A DNA stretch of 6,304 bases from JBGSWL01 sp041752455. Lineage in GTDB: Bacteria; Pseudomonadota; Alphaproteobacteria; Rhizobiales; Rhizobiaceae. This document shows, one piece after another, positions 1-6,304 of the stretch (the stretch's first letter is position 1; every line of letters begins with the position of its first letter). The notes under the pieces are model-generated. The model did no database searches and was not told the origin of the DNA. It worked only from the letters and a program-made list of their open reading frames with translations. The DNA lies in NCBI GenBank assembly GCA_041752455.1, contig JBGSWL010000122.1, forward strand, positions 1 through 6,304, given 5' to 3'. The position numbers and the translations under genes are program-made.

Positions 1-169
1 GATAGTCATTCGAGCACCAGACCGTCACCTCGTGCGTCGAGCCGTCCTCGCGGTAGCGAAGCGCCCGCGGAAACGCCCCGCGCTTGCGCTCAAGCTCTGC
101 AAACACACGGTAATTGCCCGCTTCGTGAAGCTTGGACAGTGACTGTTCGAAATATGCATTGAAGTCCAA
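1..169 (-). CDS. hemA: 5-aminolevulinate synthase, N-terminal 56 codons (runs off the left edge)
   Basis: This enzyme is a PLP-dependent cytosolic protein that condenses glycine and succinyl-CoA to 5-aminolevulinate, the first step of tetrapyrrole synthesis by the C4 route. The minus-strand frame from a TTG at 169-167 reads LDFNAYFEQSLSKLHEAGNY, then RVFAELERKRGAFPRAL, and ends in VTVWCSNDY. From memory this aligns without gaps at its start with Rhodobacter HemA (MDYN...LHTEGRYRTF...ITVWCGNDYLGMGQHP). Arg21 and Asn54, which in the Rhodobacter enzyme lie in the substrate/cofactor site, fall at the same numbers. The start is TTG: no ATG lies in frame between it and the upstream stop (214-212), and AGGGAG sits 7 bases before it. 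Family members are about 400 residues, so roughly 350 lie outside the window. The overlapping 25-261 minus-strand ATG frame is a shadow. The gene diverges from the siroheme/sulfite reductase operon. The family call is firm. Confidence 0.93.
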   Translation of the reverse strand, partial: MDFNAYFEQSLSKLHEAGNYRVFAELERKRGAFPRALRYREDGSTHEVTVWCSNDY

Positions 170-176
170 CCGACTG

Positions 177-182
177 CTCCCT
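177..182 (-). promoter_or_regulatory. Shine-Dalgarno site of hemA, decides a TTG start
   Basis: On the minus strand this reads AGGGAG, followed by 7 bases (CAGTCGG) and then TTG at 169-167. The spacing is ideal, and the protein homology begins exactly at that TTG. With no ATG in frame upstream, this site supports the unusual start codon. Confidence 0.75.
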
Positions 183-215
183 TTATGCCTGCACTTGTCC
201 GGAAAACGCCGTCAT

Positions 216-231
216 ATGCATTTTTTTGCAT
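216..231. repeat. Inverted repeat ATGCA-N6-TGCAT
   Basis: ATGCA (216-220) and TGCAT (227-231) form perfect 5-base arms around six T residues. The dyad lies 47-62 bases upstream of the hemA start and next to the candidate hemA promoter, close to where transcription would begin. GCATGCA occurs at 228-234 and again at 254-260. It could be an operator half-site pair or only an A/T-rich coincidence; no known regulator consensus was recognised. Confidence 0.35.
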
Positions 232-233
232 GC

Positions 234-261
234 ATCTTACCGACCAAGTCCGGGCATGCAA
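234..261 (-). promoter_or_regulatory. Candidate sigma-70-like promoter for hemA
   Basis: On the minus strand TTGCAT (261-256) and TAAGAT (239-234) are separated by 16 bases. The -35 matches TTGACA at 3 of 6 positions and the -10 matches TATAAT at 4 of 6. It would give a hemA leader of roughly 55-60 bases. Alphaproteobacterial promoters are weakly conserved, so this is a suggestion only. Confidence 0.28.
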
Positions 262-306
262 GCGTTACCTAGGTTGGAAATGCTCAAATGTGAATGTCCA
301 TACCGT

Positions 307-330
307 CGCAGGGAAACTTCCATTCCTGCG
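307..330. repeat. Stem-loop/dyad with CGCAGG...CCTGCG arms
   Basis: CGCAGG (307-312) pairs perfectly with CCTGCG (325-330). Read as plus-strand RNA, the stem extends through one G-U pair and one A-U pair to 8 pairs, closing an 8-base loop (315-322). The minus strand breaks at the seventh pair. The loop side also contains GGAAACTTCC (312-321), a smaller dyad. It ends 11 bases from the FNR-like box and lies in the likely upstream or leader region of hemA. It could be a protein site or RNA structure. It has no U tract and is not near a gene end, so a terminator is unlikely. Confidence 0.4.
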
Positions 331-341
331 CGTTGGGTTCC

Positions 342-355
342 TTGACCTCGATCAA
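342..355. promoter_or_regulatory. FNR/FixK-family binding site (anaerobox-like)
   Basis: TTGACCTCGATCAA matches the FNR/FixK consensus TTGAT-N4-ATCAA at 9 of 10 defined positions; the single departure is C for T at 346. Flanking C341 and G356 extend the symmetry (CTTGA...TCAAG). Proteins of the FNR, FnrN and FixK type bind such boxes and respond to low oxygen directly or through a two-component system. In Rhodobacter, hemA is a known FnrL target. The box centre (348.5) is about 180 bases from the hemA start and 135 from cysG. If it acted at the usual -41.5 position, RNAs would start near 307 (leftward) or 390 (rightward). Which gene it controls, and in which direction, is inference. Confidence 0.6.
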
Positions 356-356
356 G

Positions 357-404
357 TCCCTGAAACTGCGGACTGCAAAATCACGATGAAAATATTTCCC
401 TGAA
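357..404 (+). repeat. Direct repeat TCCCTGAA, two copies 40 bases apart
   Basis: TCCCTGAA occurs at 357-364 and 397-404. The 40-base period is close to four helical turns, which would place both copies on the same DNA face. They lie between the FNR-like box and cysG, where an activator of the cys operon might bind. No known regulator consensus was recognised, and chance is a real possibility. Confidence 0.25.
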
Positions 405-483
405 TGCCCCGACCTGTGGGAACCACGTTCTTAGAGCGGCACCAAATGGCGGCTATTGTGCAAACTGGTTTCAGGAGCCACCC

Positions 484-1884
484 ATGCGCCACTACCCTGT
501 CTTTCTCGACACGAAGCAGAAAAAGATCGTTGTTTCCGGCGCTGGCGAAGAAGCCGCGGCAAAATTGCGCCTTTTGGTGCGCACAGAAGCGATGATCGAC
601 GTTTTCGGCGAGTTGCCGTGCGAGCCGGTTCTGGCCATGGCGCGCGACGGACGCATCCGCCTGACCGAACGCCCGGTCGCCGAAGGCGATGGCGACGGCG
701 CGACCCTTTTCTATTGCGCCAACGACGATGAAGCAGAAGACGCGCGCGCCGCTGCAATTGGCAGGGCAGCAGGCGCCTTGGTCAATGTGGTCGATGATCT
801 CGACCACTCGCAGTTCATTACGCCAGCCATTGTCGACCGCGATCCGGTTGTCGTGGCGATCGGCACCGAAGGCACGGCCCCGGTTCTGGCGCGCGCCATC
901 AAGGCCGATCTGGAAGCCCGGTTGCCGGTCTCGCTCGGCCTTCTCGCTCGCCTTGCACGGGCCTTTCGCCCCCGCGCCACGCTGATCCCGCAAGGTCCGG
1001 CGCGGCGCGCATTCTGGAGCCGCTACTGGTCGGGTGCTGGCGAACGGGCGCTTTCGACCGGCGGCGAAGCTGCCGTGGCCAATCTTCTGGAGCGCCTGCT
1101 GACCGACACTGTCGAACGCCGTCCGGCTGCCGGGCGTGTGTCGTTCGTCTCGGCCGGCCCCGGCGATCCCGACCTGATGACGCTGAAGGCGCGACGCATC
1201 CTGCACGAGGCCGATGTCGTCCTGCACGACCGGCTCGTGCCACAGGCGATCCTCGATCTCGCCCGGCGCGAGGCGCTGATGGTGGAAACCGGCAAGAAGG
1301 GCCATGGCCCCGCCATGGCGCAAGCCGATATCAACGTTCTGATGGCCGACCATGCCAAGGACGGCGCCCATGTTGTGCGCCTCAAGGGCGGCGATGCCAT
1401 GGTCTTCGGACGGCTTGACGAAGAAATTGCAGCGCTGCAGGCGGACGGCATTCCGTTTGAAATCGTGCCCGGCGTCACCTCGGCCTCGGCTGCCGCCGCA
1501 GCTGTCGGCCATTCGCTGACGCGGCGCGGCCGCAACAGCGCGCTGACGCTCCTGACAGCCCATGACATGGCCGGGTTTGCCGCCCACGACTGGCAGGGGC
1601 TCGCCCGCCCCGGCGCAACCGCAGCGATCTACATGGCGCGCAAGGGTGCAGTGCAGATCGTCGCGCAGCTTTCCACCCACGGTGCCGATCCGGCAACGCC
1701 GGTGACGATTGTCGCCAATGCTTCGCGTCCGGATCAGACGATCGCCCGCGCCAGCCTTGCAACGCTGGTGGCGCGGCTTGAAGCGATGGATGCGCAAGCG
1801 CCAGCGATCATCCTCTACGGCATCGGCACACCCGCTGCAGCATCGCACGCCGTAGCTTCGGTTCTGGAAGAGGTGGCAGCATGA
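484..1884 (+). CDS. cysG: Siroheme synthase, fused dehydrogenase/ferrochelatase and uroporphyrinogen-III methyltransferase
   Basis: This cytosolic enzyme makes siroheme from uroporphyrinogen III in three steps: two SAM-dependent methylations, NAD-dependent oxidation of precorrin-2, and iron insertion. The 466 residues fit the fused CysG type (E. coli 457). The N-terminal module (about 1-215) has a dinucleotide-binding GxGxxA motif (G19, G21, A24) and NVVDD with Asp104, the residue needed for dehydrogenase and chelatase activity in E. coli CysG, at the same number. The C-terminal methyltransferase (about 217-466) has SAGPGDPDLMTLK (223-235), VVLHDRLV with Asp249, ETGKKG near 268-273, VVRLKGGDAMVFGR (297-310) and IYMARK with Met384. 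Two departures were seen: the usual Pro of the GGDP motif is Ala305, and the phosphorylated Ser128 of enteric CysG is Thr. AGGAG (473-477) lies 6 bases before the ATG. It is the first gene of the operon and supplies the cofactor of CysI, two genes downstream. Confidence 0.96.
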   Translation: MRHYPVFLDTKQKKIVVSGAGEEAAAKLRLLVRTEAMIDVFGELPCEPVLAMARDGRIRLTERPVAEGDGDGATLFYCANDDEAEDARAAAIGRAAGALVNVVDDLDHSQFITPAIVDRDPVVVAIGTEGTAPVLARAIKADLEARLPVSLGLLARLARAFRPRATLIPQGPARRAFWSRYWSGAGERALSTGGEAAVANLLERLLTDTVERRPAAGRVSFVSAGPGDPDLMTLKARRILHEADVVLHDRLVPQAILDLARREALMVETGKKGHGPAMAQADINVLMADHAKDGAHVVRLKGGDAMVFGRLDEEIAALQADGIPFEIVPGVTSASAAAAAVGHSLTRRGRNSALTLLTAHDMAGFAAHDWQGLARPGATAAIYMARKGAVQIVAQLSTHGADPATPVTIVANASRPDQTIARASLATLVARLEAMDAQAPAIILYGIGTPAAASHAVASVLEEVAA

Positions 1885-2186
1885 GCAGCAAGCGCGGCAT
1901 CCTTCAGGTCGTCACCGCAAACGACCTGATCGAAGGCGATGCGGTCTGGTTCACCGCCGCGCATACCTGGTCGCGCAGCCATGGCGATGCGGCGGTCGTG
2001 ACCTCGAGCGAAGAGGCCGACGCCCTTCTTTCGGAAGCGCGCAAGCAGCAGGCGATCATCGCCGACGCCTATCTGGCCGACGCGGTGATCGGTGCCGACG
2101 GGCGGCCGGCCCCCTCCCATTTTCGCGAAGCATTCCGCACGCGCGGACCTTCCAACCGTTTCCATGGCAAGCAGGCAGAGAGCTGA
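1881..2186 (+). CDS. DUF2849 family protein, probable sulfite-reduction accessory
   Basis: This is a small protein of 101 residues that I recognise as DUF2849, a family without an established biochemical function found mainly in alphaproteobacteria beside siroheme synthase and sulfite reductase. Recognisable parts are the N-terminal VVTANDLIEGDAVWFT (10-25), a central helix-prone acidic stretch (about 43-58), and the C-terminal signature HFREAFRTRGPSNRFHGK (80-97). It contains no cysteine, signal peptide or membrane segment, so it is probably a soluble cytosolic protein that does not itself bind an iron-sulfur cluster. Its ATG overlaps the cysG stop (ATGA), with GAGG 7 bases upstream, and cysI begins 5 bases after its stop. 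Its place between the cofactor maker and the enzyme suggests a role in siroheme delivery, CysI assembly or electron transfer, but this is inference from context. Confidence 0.88.
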   Translation: MSSKRGILQVVTANDLIEGDAVWFTAAHTWSRSHGDAAVVTSSEEADALLSEARKQQAIIADAYLADAVIGADGRPAPSHFREAFRTRGPSNRFHGKQAES

Positions 2187-2191
2187 GACCC

Positions 2192-3863
<1,672 letters not shown>

Positions 3864-3874
<11 letters not shown>

Positions 3875-4559
3875 TCTGGAACACGAAACGCTGGCGCTGC
3901 TGCGCGTCGCGCTTGCCGAACAGCGGTTCGGACGCGTGGCGACGGTATCGTCCTTCGGGGCCGAATCGGGTGTGTTGCTGCACCTGATCGCGCGGGTCGA
4001 TCCGGCAAGCCCTGTCATCTTCATCGACACCCGCATGCAGTTCGAGGAAACGTTGTCCTACAAGCGCGACTTGACGCGCCATCTCGGCCTTGCCGATGTG
4101 CGCACGGTGACCCCGGATGGCCGGGTGATCCGCGATACCGATCCGTGGGGACGGCTGCATCTCACCGATCCCGATGCCTGCTGCGATTTCCGCAAGACCA
4201 AGGTGCTCGATGCAGCGCTGGAAGGCTTTGACGGGTGGATTACGGGGCGCAAGCGCTTTCAGGCGGAGACCCGCGCGTCGATCCTGCCGGTGGAAACCGC
4301 TGCCAACGGCAAGACCAAGATCAACCCGCTCGCTGACTGGTCGCGCGAGGCCTTGGAAACTTACAGCGAGCAGTTTGATTTGCCTCAACACCCTCTGGTT
4401 TCACGCGGCTATCCTTCGATCGGCTGCGCGGCCTGCACGTCACCGGTCAAATCCGGCGAAGATGCGCGCGCCGGCCGCTGGCGCGGGACTGACAAGGTCG
4501 AGTGCGGAATTCATATCGTGGACGGGAAAATTGTCCGGGGGGACATGCACCATGGCTGA
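3864..4559 (+). CDS. cysH: Adenylyl-sulfate (APS) reductase, thioredoxin-dependent CysH type
   Basis: This cytosolic enzyme reduces activated sulfate to sulfite, using thioredoxin or glutaredoxin. The 231 residues begin at ATG 3864, which overlaps the end of cysI by 11 bases and has AGGGGG 9 bases upstream. An earlier in-frame ATG at 3783 would only add an arginine- and serine-rich tail read from inside cysI, so I rejected it. The motifs are the nucleotide-binding SSFGAESG (29-36), FIDTRMQFEET (53-63), CCDFRKTK (106-113), WITGRKRFQ (125-133), SIGCAACTS (185-193) and the catalytic ECGIH with C214. The two cysteine pairs, C106-C107 and C188-C191, are the ligands of the 4Fe-4S cluster found in APS reductases and absent from E. 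coli PAPS reductase, so APS is the likely substrate and no APS kinase should be needed. It feeds sulfite to CysI upstream. The ATP sulfurylase genes cysD and cysN are not in the window. Confidence 0.94.
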
Positions 4560-5040
4560 CCAAAGCGAAAACATGGTCGTTGTCACCGACAACGGGTTTG
4601 TCCGTGACGAACGGGCCGAAGGGCTGATGAACGGAAGCTACGGGGAACTGACGGCGTCGGTTCTGGCGGGCGGCCTGCCCGTTGACGGGCCGGCCAAGCT
4701 CGGCCTCCTGCTCACGCCGGGCGATGATGACGATATCGACGCGCTGCGCGATCTCCTTGCAACCATTGATCTGGTGATCATTCCCTTCGCCAAGTTTTCC
4801 GATGGTCGCGGCTTTTCGCTCGCAACGCGCCTGCGCCGCCTTGGCTATCGCGGGCGCATCCGTGCCCATGGCCATCTGATTTCCGACCAGTATGCCCATG
4901 CACGGCGCTGCGGTTTCGACGAGGTGGCAATCACCGCCAGCCAGGCGCTGAGACAGCCCGAGAGCCAGTGGCTGGCGCAAGTGCCACGCATCAACACGAC
5001 CTATCAGAAACGGCTGGCACAACTGGCCGAGGTCGCCTAA
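4552..5040 (+). CDS. DUF934 family protein, probable sulfite-reduction accessory
   Basis: The 162 residues are recognised as DUF934, a family of unknown biochemical role that is commonly encoded next to ferredoxin-type sulfite reductases. The signature segments are IPFAKFSDGRGFSLATRLR (77-95) and GYRGRIRAHGHLISDQY (98-114), then ARRCGFDEV (117-125). C120, in RRCGFD, is the only cysteine, so no multi-cysteine cluster motif is present. There is no signal peptide or membrane segment, which suggests a cytosolic protein. The N-terminal 50 or so residues are less conserved-looking. I chose ATG 4552 because it overlaps the cysH stop by 8 bases, with GGGGGGA 8 bases upstream; longer versions of this frame, starting at 4174, lie wholly inside cysH and are shadows. 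Fpr follows after 10 bases. Helping electron transfer or complex formation of CysI is a reasonable guess, not shown by the sequence. Confidence 0.9.
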   Translation: MADQSENMVVVTDNGFVRDERAEGLMNGSYGELTASVLAGGLPVDGPAKLGLLLTPGDDDDIDALRDLLATIDLVIIPFAKFSDGRGFSLATRLRRLGYRGRIRAHGHLISDQYAHARRCGFDEVAITASQALRQPESQWLAQVPRINTTYQKRLAQLAEVA

Positions 5041-5050
5041 CAGGATTTTC

Positions 5051-5887
5051 ATGACCATGAACGAGATGTCGCCCGTCGCGGACCAGTCCGCCAAACTGCC
5101 CTTGCCGGACGGGCAGACCGTGACTTGGGTGCGCCACTACACCGACCGGCTGTTTGCCTTTCGCGTGACACGGCCACAGAGCCTGCGTTTCCGGTCGGGC
5201 GAGTTCGTGATGATCGGGCTGCCGGGCGATGACGGAAGGCCGATCCTGCGCGCCTACTCGATTGCTTCCCCGTCATGGGACGAAGAACTCGAATTCTATT
5301 CGATCAAGGTTCCCGACGGTCCCCTCACCTCGCGCCTGCAGAAGATCGAGGTCGGTGACCAGATCATCCTGAAGACCAAACCGGTCGGAACCCTCGTGGT
5401 GGATGCGCTCCTTCCCGGCAAGCGCCTGTGGATGCTGGCGACCGGCACGGGGATTGCGCCGTTTGCATCGCTGGTGCGCGACCCGGAAGTCTATGAAAAG
5501 TTCGACCACGTGATCCTCGCGCATACCTGCAGGCAGGTCGCCGAACTGACCTATGGACAGGAACTGATCGCCAATCTCGTCAACGATCCGCTGATCGGCG
5601 AAATGGTTGAAGGCAAACTGACCTACTATCCGACCGCCACGCGCGAACCGTTCGAAAACACCGGCCGCGTCACCGACAAGCTGCGTTCCGGCGAACTCTT
5701 CGAGAAACTGGGCGTTCCGGCCTGGAACACCGAGACCGACCGGGTGATGATCTGCGGGTCGATGGGGCTGAACCTCGAGATCAAGGATCTCTGCGAAGCC
5801 GCCGGCATGGAAGAAGGCGCCAATTCCAAGCCCGGCCACTATGTGGTCGAAAAAGCCTTTGTCGGCGAAGGCGTCGCACACGGGTGA
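5051..5887 (+). CDS. fpr: Ferredoxin/flavodoxin-NADP(+) reductase
   Basis: This FAD enzyme moves electrons between NADPH and ferredoxin or flavodoxin in the cytosol. The 278 residues fit the bacterial Fpr class. The FAD-binding motif is RAYSIASP (67-74). The NADP domain shows LWMLATGTGIAPFAS (126-140), the 2'-phosphate-side segment CRQVAELTY (160-168) and ICGSMG (234-239). The C-terminal VVEKAFVGEG (265-274), with an aromatic F270, is the extension seen in Rhodobacter and rhizobial Fpr; from memory the whole protein resembles Rhodobacter Fpr closely. ATG 5051 is preferred over those at 5057 and 5066 because AGGA (5042-5045) lies 5 bases upstream; this choice changes only a few residues. It is the last gene of the tight run and is the plausible NADPH end of the electron path to CysI. 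In other bacteria Fpr also serves oxidative-stress and iron-sulfur functions, so a general role is possible. Confidence 0.95.
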   Translation: MTMNEMSPVADQSAKLPLPDGQTVTWVRHYTDRLFAFRVTRPQSLRFRSGEFVMIGLPGDDGRPILRAYSIASPSWDEELEFYSIKVPDGPLTSRLQKIEVGDQIILKTKPVGTLVVDALLPGKRLWMLATGTGIAPFASLVRDPEVYEKFDHVILAHTCRQVAELTYGQELIANLVNDPLIGEMVEGKLTYYPTATREPFENTGRVTDKLRSGELFEKLGVPAWNTETDRVMICGSMGLNLEIKDLCEAAGMEEGANSKPGHYVVEKAFVGEGVAHG

Positions 5888-5959
5888 AAAGCCCCTCGCC
5901 TTGCTGCAAAAATCTGGTCTAGAACGGCGCAACATGGCACAGGGCGCTGTCGCTACCGC

Positions 5960-5963
5960 GGAG
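5960..5963 (+). promoter_or_regulatory. Shine-Dalgarno site deciding a TTG start
   Basis: GGAG lies 7 bases before TTG 5971. The frame upstream of that TTG has no ATG before its stop (TAG 5920-5922), and the dinucleotide-binding fold begins within four residues of the TTG, so this site supports the start. The rest of the 83-base gap after fpr (5888-5970) shows no clear hairpin terminator. Confidence 0.6.
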
Positions 5964-5970
5964 ACCAATC

Positions 5971-6304
5971 TTGAACAGTCCAGTCATCATCATCGGCGGG
6001 AGCCACGCCGGGGTTTCGGTTGCCGATCACCTGCGCAAGGCAGGCTTTGACGGACCGGTGACGCTGGTCAGTGAAGAGGACGGACTGCCCTACCAGCGGC
6101 CGCCACTTTCCAAGGCCTACATGTCCGGATCCATGACCCTCGACCGGCTGCATCTGCGCCCGCAGGACTGGTACGACGACAACCGGATAGAGCTTTTGAC
6201 GGGCGTTCCCGCCATGGCCATCGACCGGCCGAACCGCGAGGTCGCACTCGCCGACGGGCGCCGCCTGCCCTACGGCCACCTCGTGCTGGCGACGGGCGCG
6301 CGGG
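5971..6304 (+). CDS. FAD-dependent ferredoxin reductase-like oxidoreductase, N-terminal 111 codons (runs off the right edge)
   Basis: This is the start of a pyridine nucleotide-disulfide oxidoreductase of the NAD(P)H:ferredoxin/rubredoxin reductase type (the putidaredoxin reductase and BphA4 group). The frame from TTG 5971 opens with NSPVIIIGGSHAGVSVADHL (residues 2-21), an FAD-binding Rossmann motif in which GGSHAG stands for GxGxxG. It continues with PYQRPPLSKAYM (44-55), the conserved loop that contacts FAD in this family, and ends with YGHLVLATGAR (101-111), the usual strand before the second FAD contact. Such proteins are about 400 residues, so roughly a quarter is visible. The partner and substrate cannot be told. 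It may be co-transcribed with fpr across the 83-base gap, or it may have its own promoter. The start is TTG, as for hemA. An in-window ATG frame at 5841-6050 is a shadow. Confidence 0.88.
   Translation, partial: MNSPVIIIGGSHAGVSVADHLRKAGFDGPVTLVSEEDGLPYQRPPLSKAYMSGSMTLDRLHLRPQDWYDDNRIELLTGVPAMAIDRPNREVALADGRRLPYGHLVLATGAR

Larger units (their letters stand above)
170..483. other. Divergent hemA/cysG intergenic region (314 bases)
   Basis: This stretch holds no convincing gene. The short ATG frames here (185-403 and 404-595, plus strand) have no recognisable protein content, and the second runs into cysG out of frame. It must carry the promoters for hemA (leftward) and the cysG operon (rightward). 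It is richer in A/T than the flanking genes. It contains an FNR/FixK-like box, two dyads and an 8-base direct repeat, listed separately. A weak sigma-70-like pair for cysG is TTAGAG (431-436), 17 bases, TATTGT (454-459), which would start RNA about 18 bases before cysG; I give that little weight. I saw no riboswitch or terminator that I could support. Confidence 0.7.

Noticed and set aside
25..261. 78-codon ATG-started minus-strand frame at the left edge
   Set aside because: The real gene in this strand is in another frame: hemA from TTG 169, with a good ribosome site and clear homology.
420..430. GAAC-CAC-GTTC as a LexA/SOS-like site
   Set aside because: The alphaproteobacterial SOS box is a direct repeat GTTC-N7-GTTC. 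This is a short inverted pair with the wrong spacing, and nothing nearby is an SOS gene.
352..1848. 498-codon minus-strand open frame opposite cysG
   Set aside because: The opposite strand has unmistakable CysG motifs. The antisense translation has no recognisable domain and an arginine/histidine-rich composition typical of shadow frames in GC-rich DNA.
5273..5968. 231-codon minus-strand open frame opposite fpr
   Set aside because: The plus-strand Fpr matches its family along its whole length; the antisense frame shows no motif.
5888..5970. Possible rho-independent terminator after fpr
   Set aside because: No convincing GC-rich inverted repeat followed by a T tract could be found. The A runs (5887-5890, 5908-5912) have no stem beside them.

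Overview
The window looks like the chromosome of a GC-rich alphaproteobacterium, most likely of the Rhizobiales. It has the alphaproteobacterial gene set cysG - DUF2849 - ferredoxin-type sulfite reductase - cysH - DUF934 - fpr, an Fpr of the Rhodobacter/rhizobial type, and a 5-aminolevulinate synthase of the glycine (C4) pathway, which is characteristic of alphaproteobacteria. I cannot name the genus from sequence alone.

Layout. The left edge (1-169, minus strand) carries the first 56 codons of hemA, 5-aminolevulinate synthase. It starts at a TTG, so an ATG-only gene search misses it. A 314-base divergent intergenic region (170-483) follows. It holds a 9-of-10 match to an FNR/FixK box (342-355), a hairpin-like dyad beside it (307-330), a second dyad (216-231) and an 8-base direct repeat. 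Six plus-strand genes then run with almost no space between them (484-5887): cysG (siroheme synthase), a DUF2849 protein, cysI (siroheme/4Fe-4S sulfite reductase), cysH (APS reductase type), a DUF934 protein and fpr (ferredoxin-NADP reductase). Junctions are overlaps of 4, 11 and 8 bases or gaps of 5 and 10 bases, so one translationally coupled operon is likely. After an 83-base gap, the right edge (5971-6304) holds the N-terminal third or so of an FAD-dependent ferredoxin-reductase-like oxidoreductase, also with a TTG start.

How the genes work together. CysH reduces activated sulfate (APS) to sulfite, and CysI reduces sulfite to sulfide for cysteine synthesis. CysG makes the siroheme that CysI needs, starting from uroporphyrinogen III. 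Fpr can pass electrons from NADPH through a ferredoxin (not encoded here) to CysI, taking the place of the CysJ flavoprotein of enterobacteria. HemA makes the 5-aminolevulinate from which uroporphyrinogen III, and so both heme and siroheme, derive. The divergent pair therefore joins the entry to tetrapyrrole synthesis with its siroheme branch, across a region carrying an oxygen-regulator-like site. The two proteins of unknown function, DUF2849 and DUF934, are the least understood parts and are probable accessories to sulfite reduction.

No tRNA, rRNA, CRISPR array, insertion sequence or phage gene was seen.
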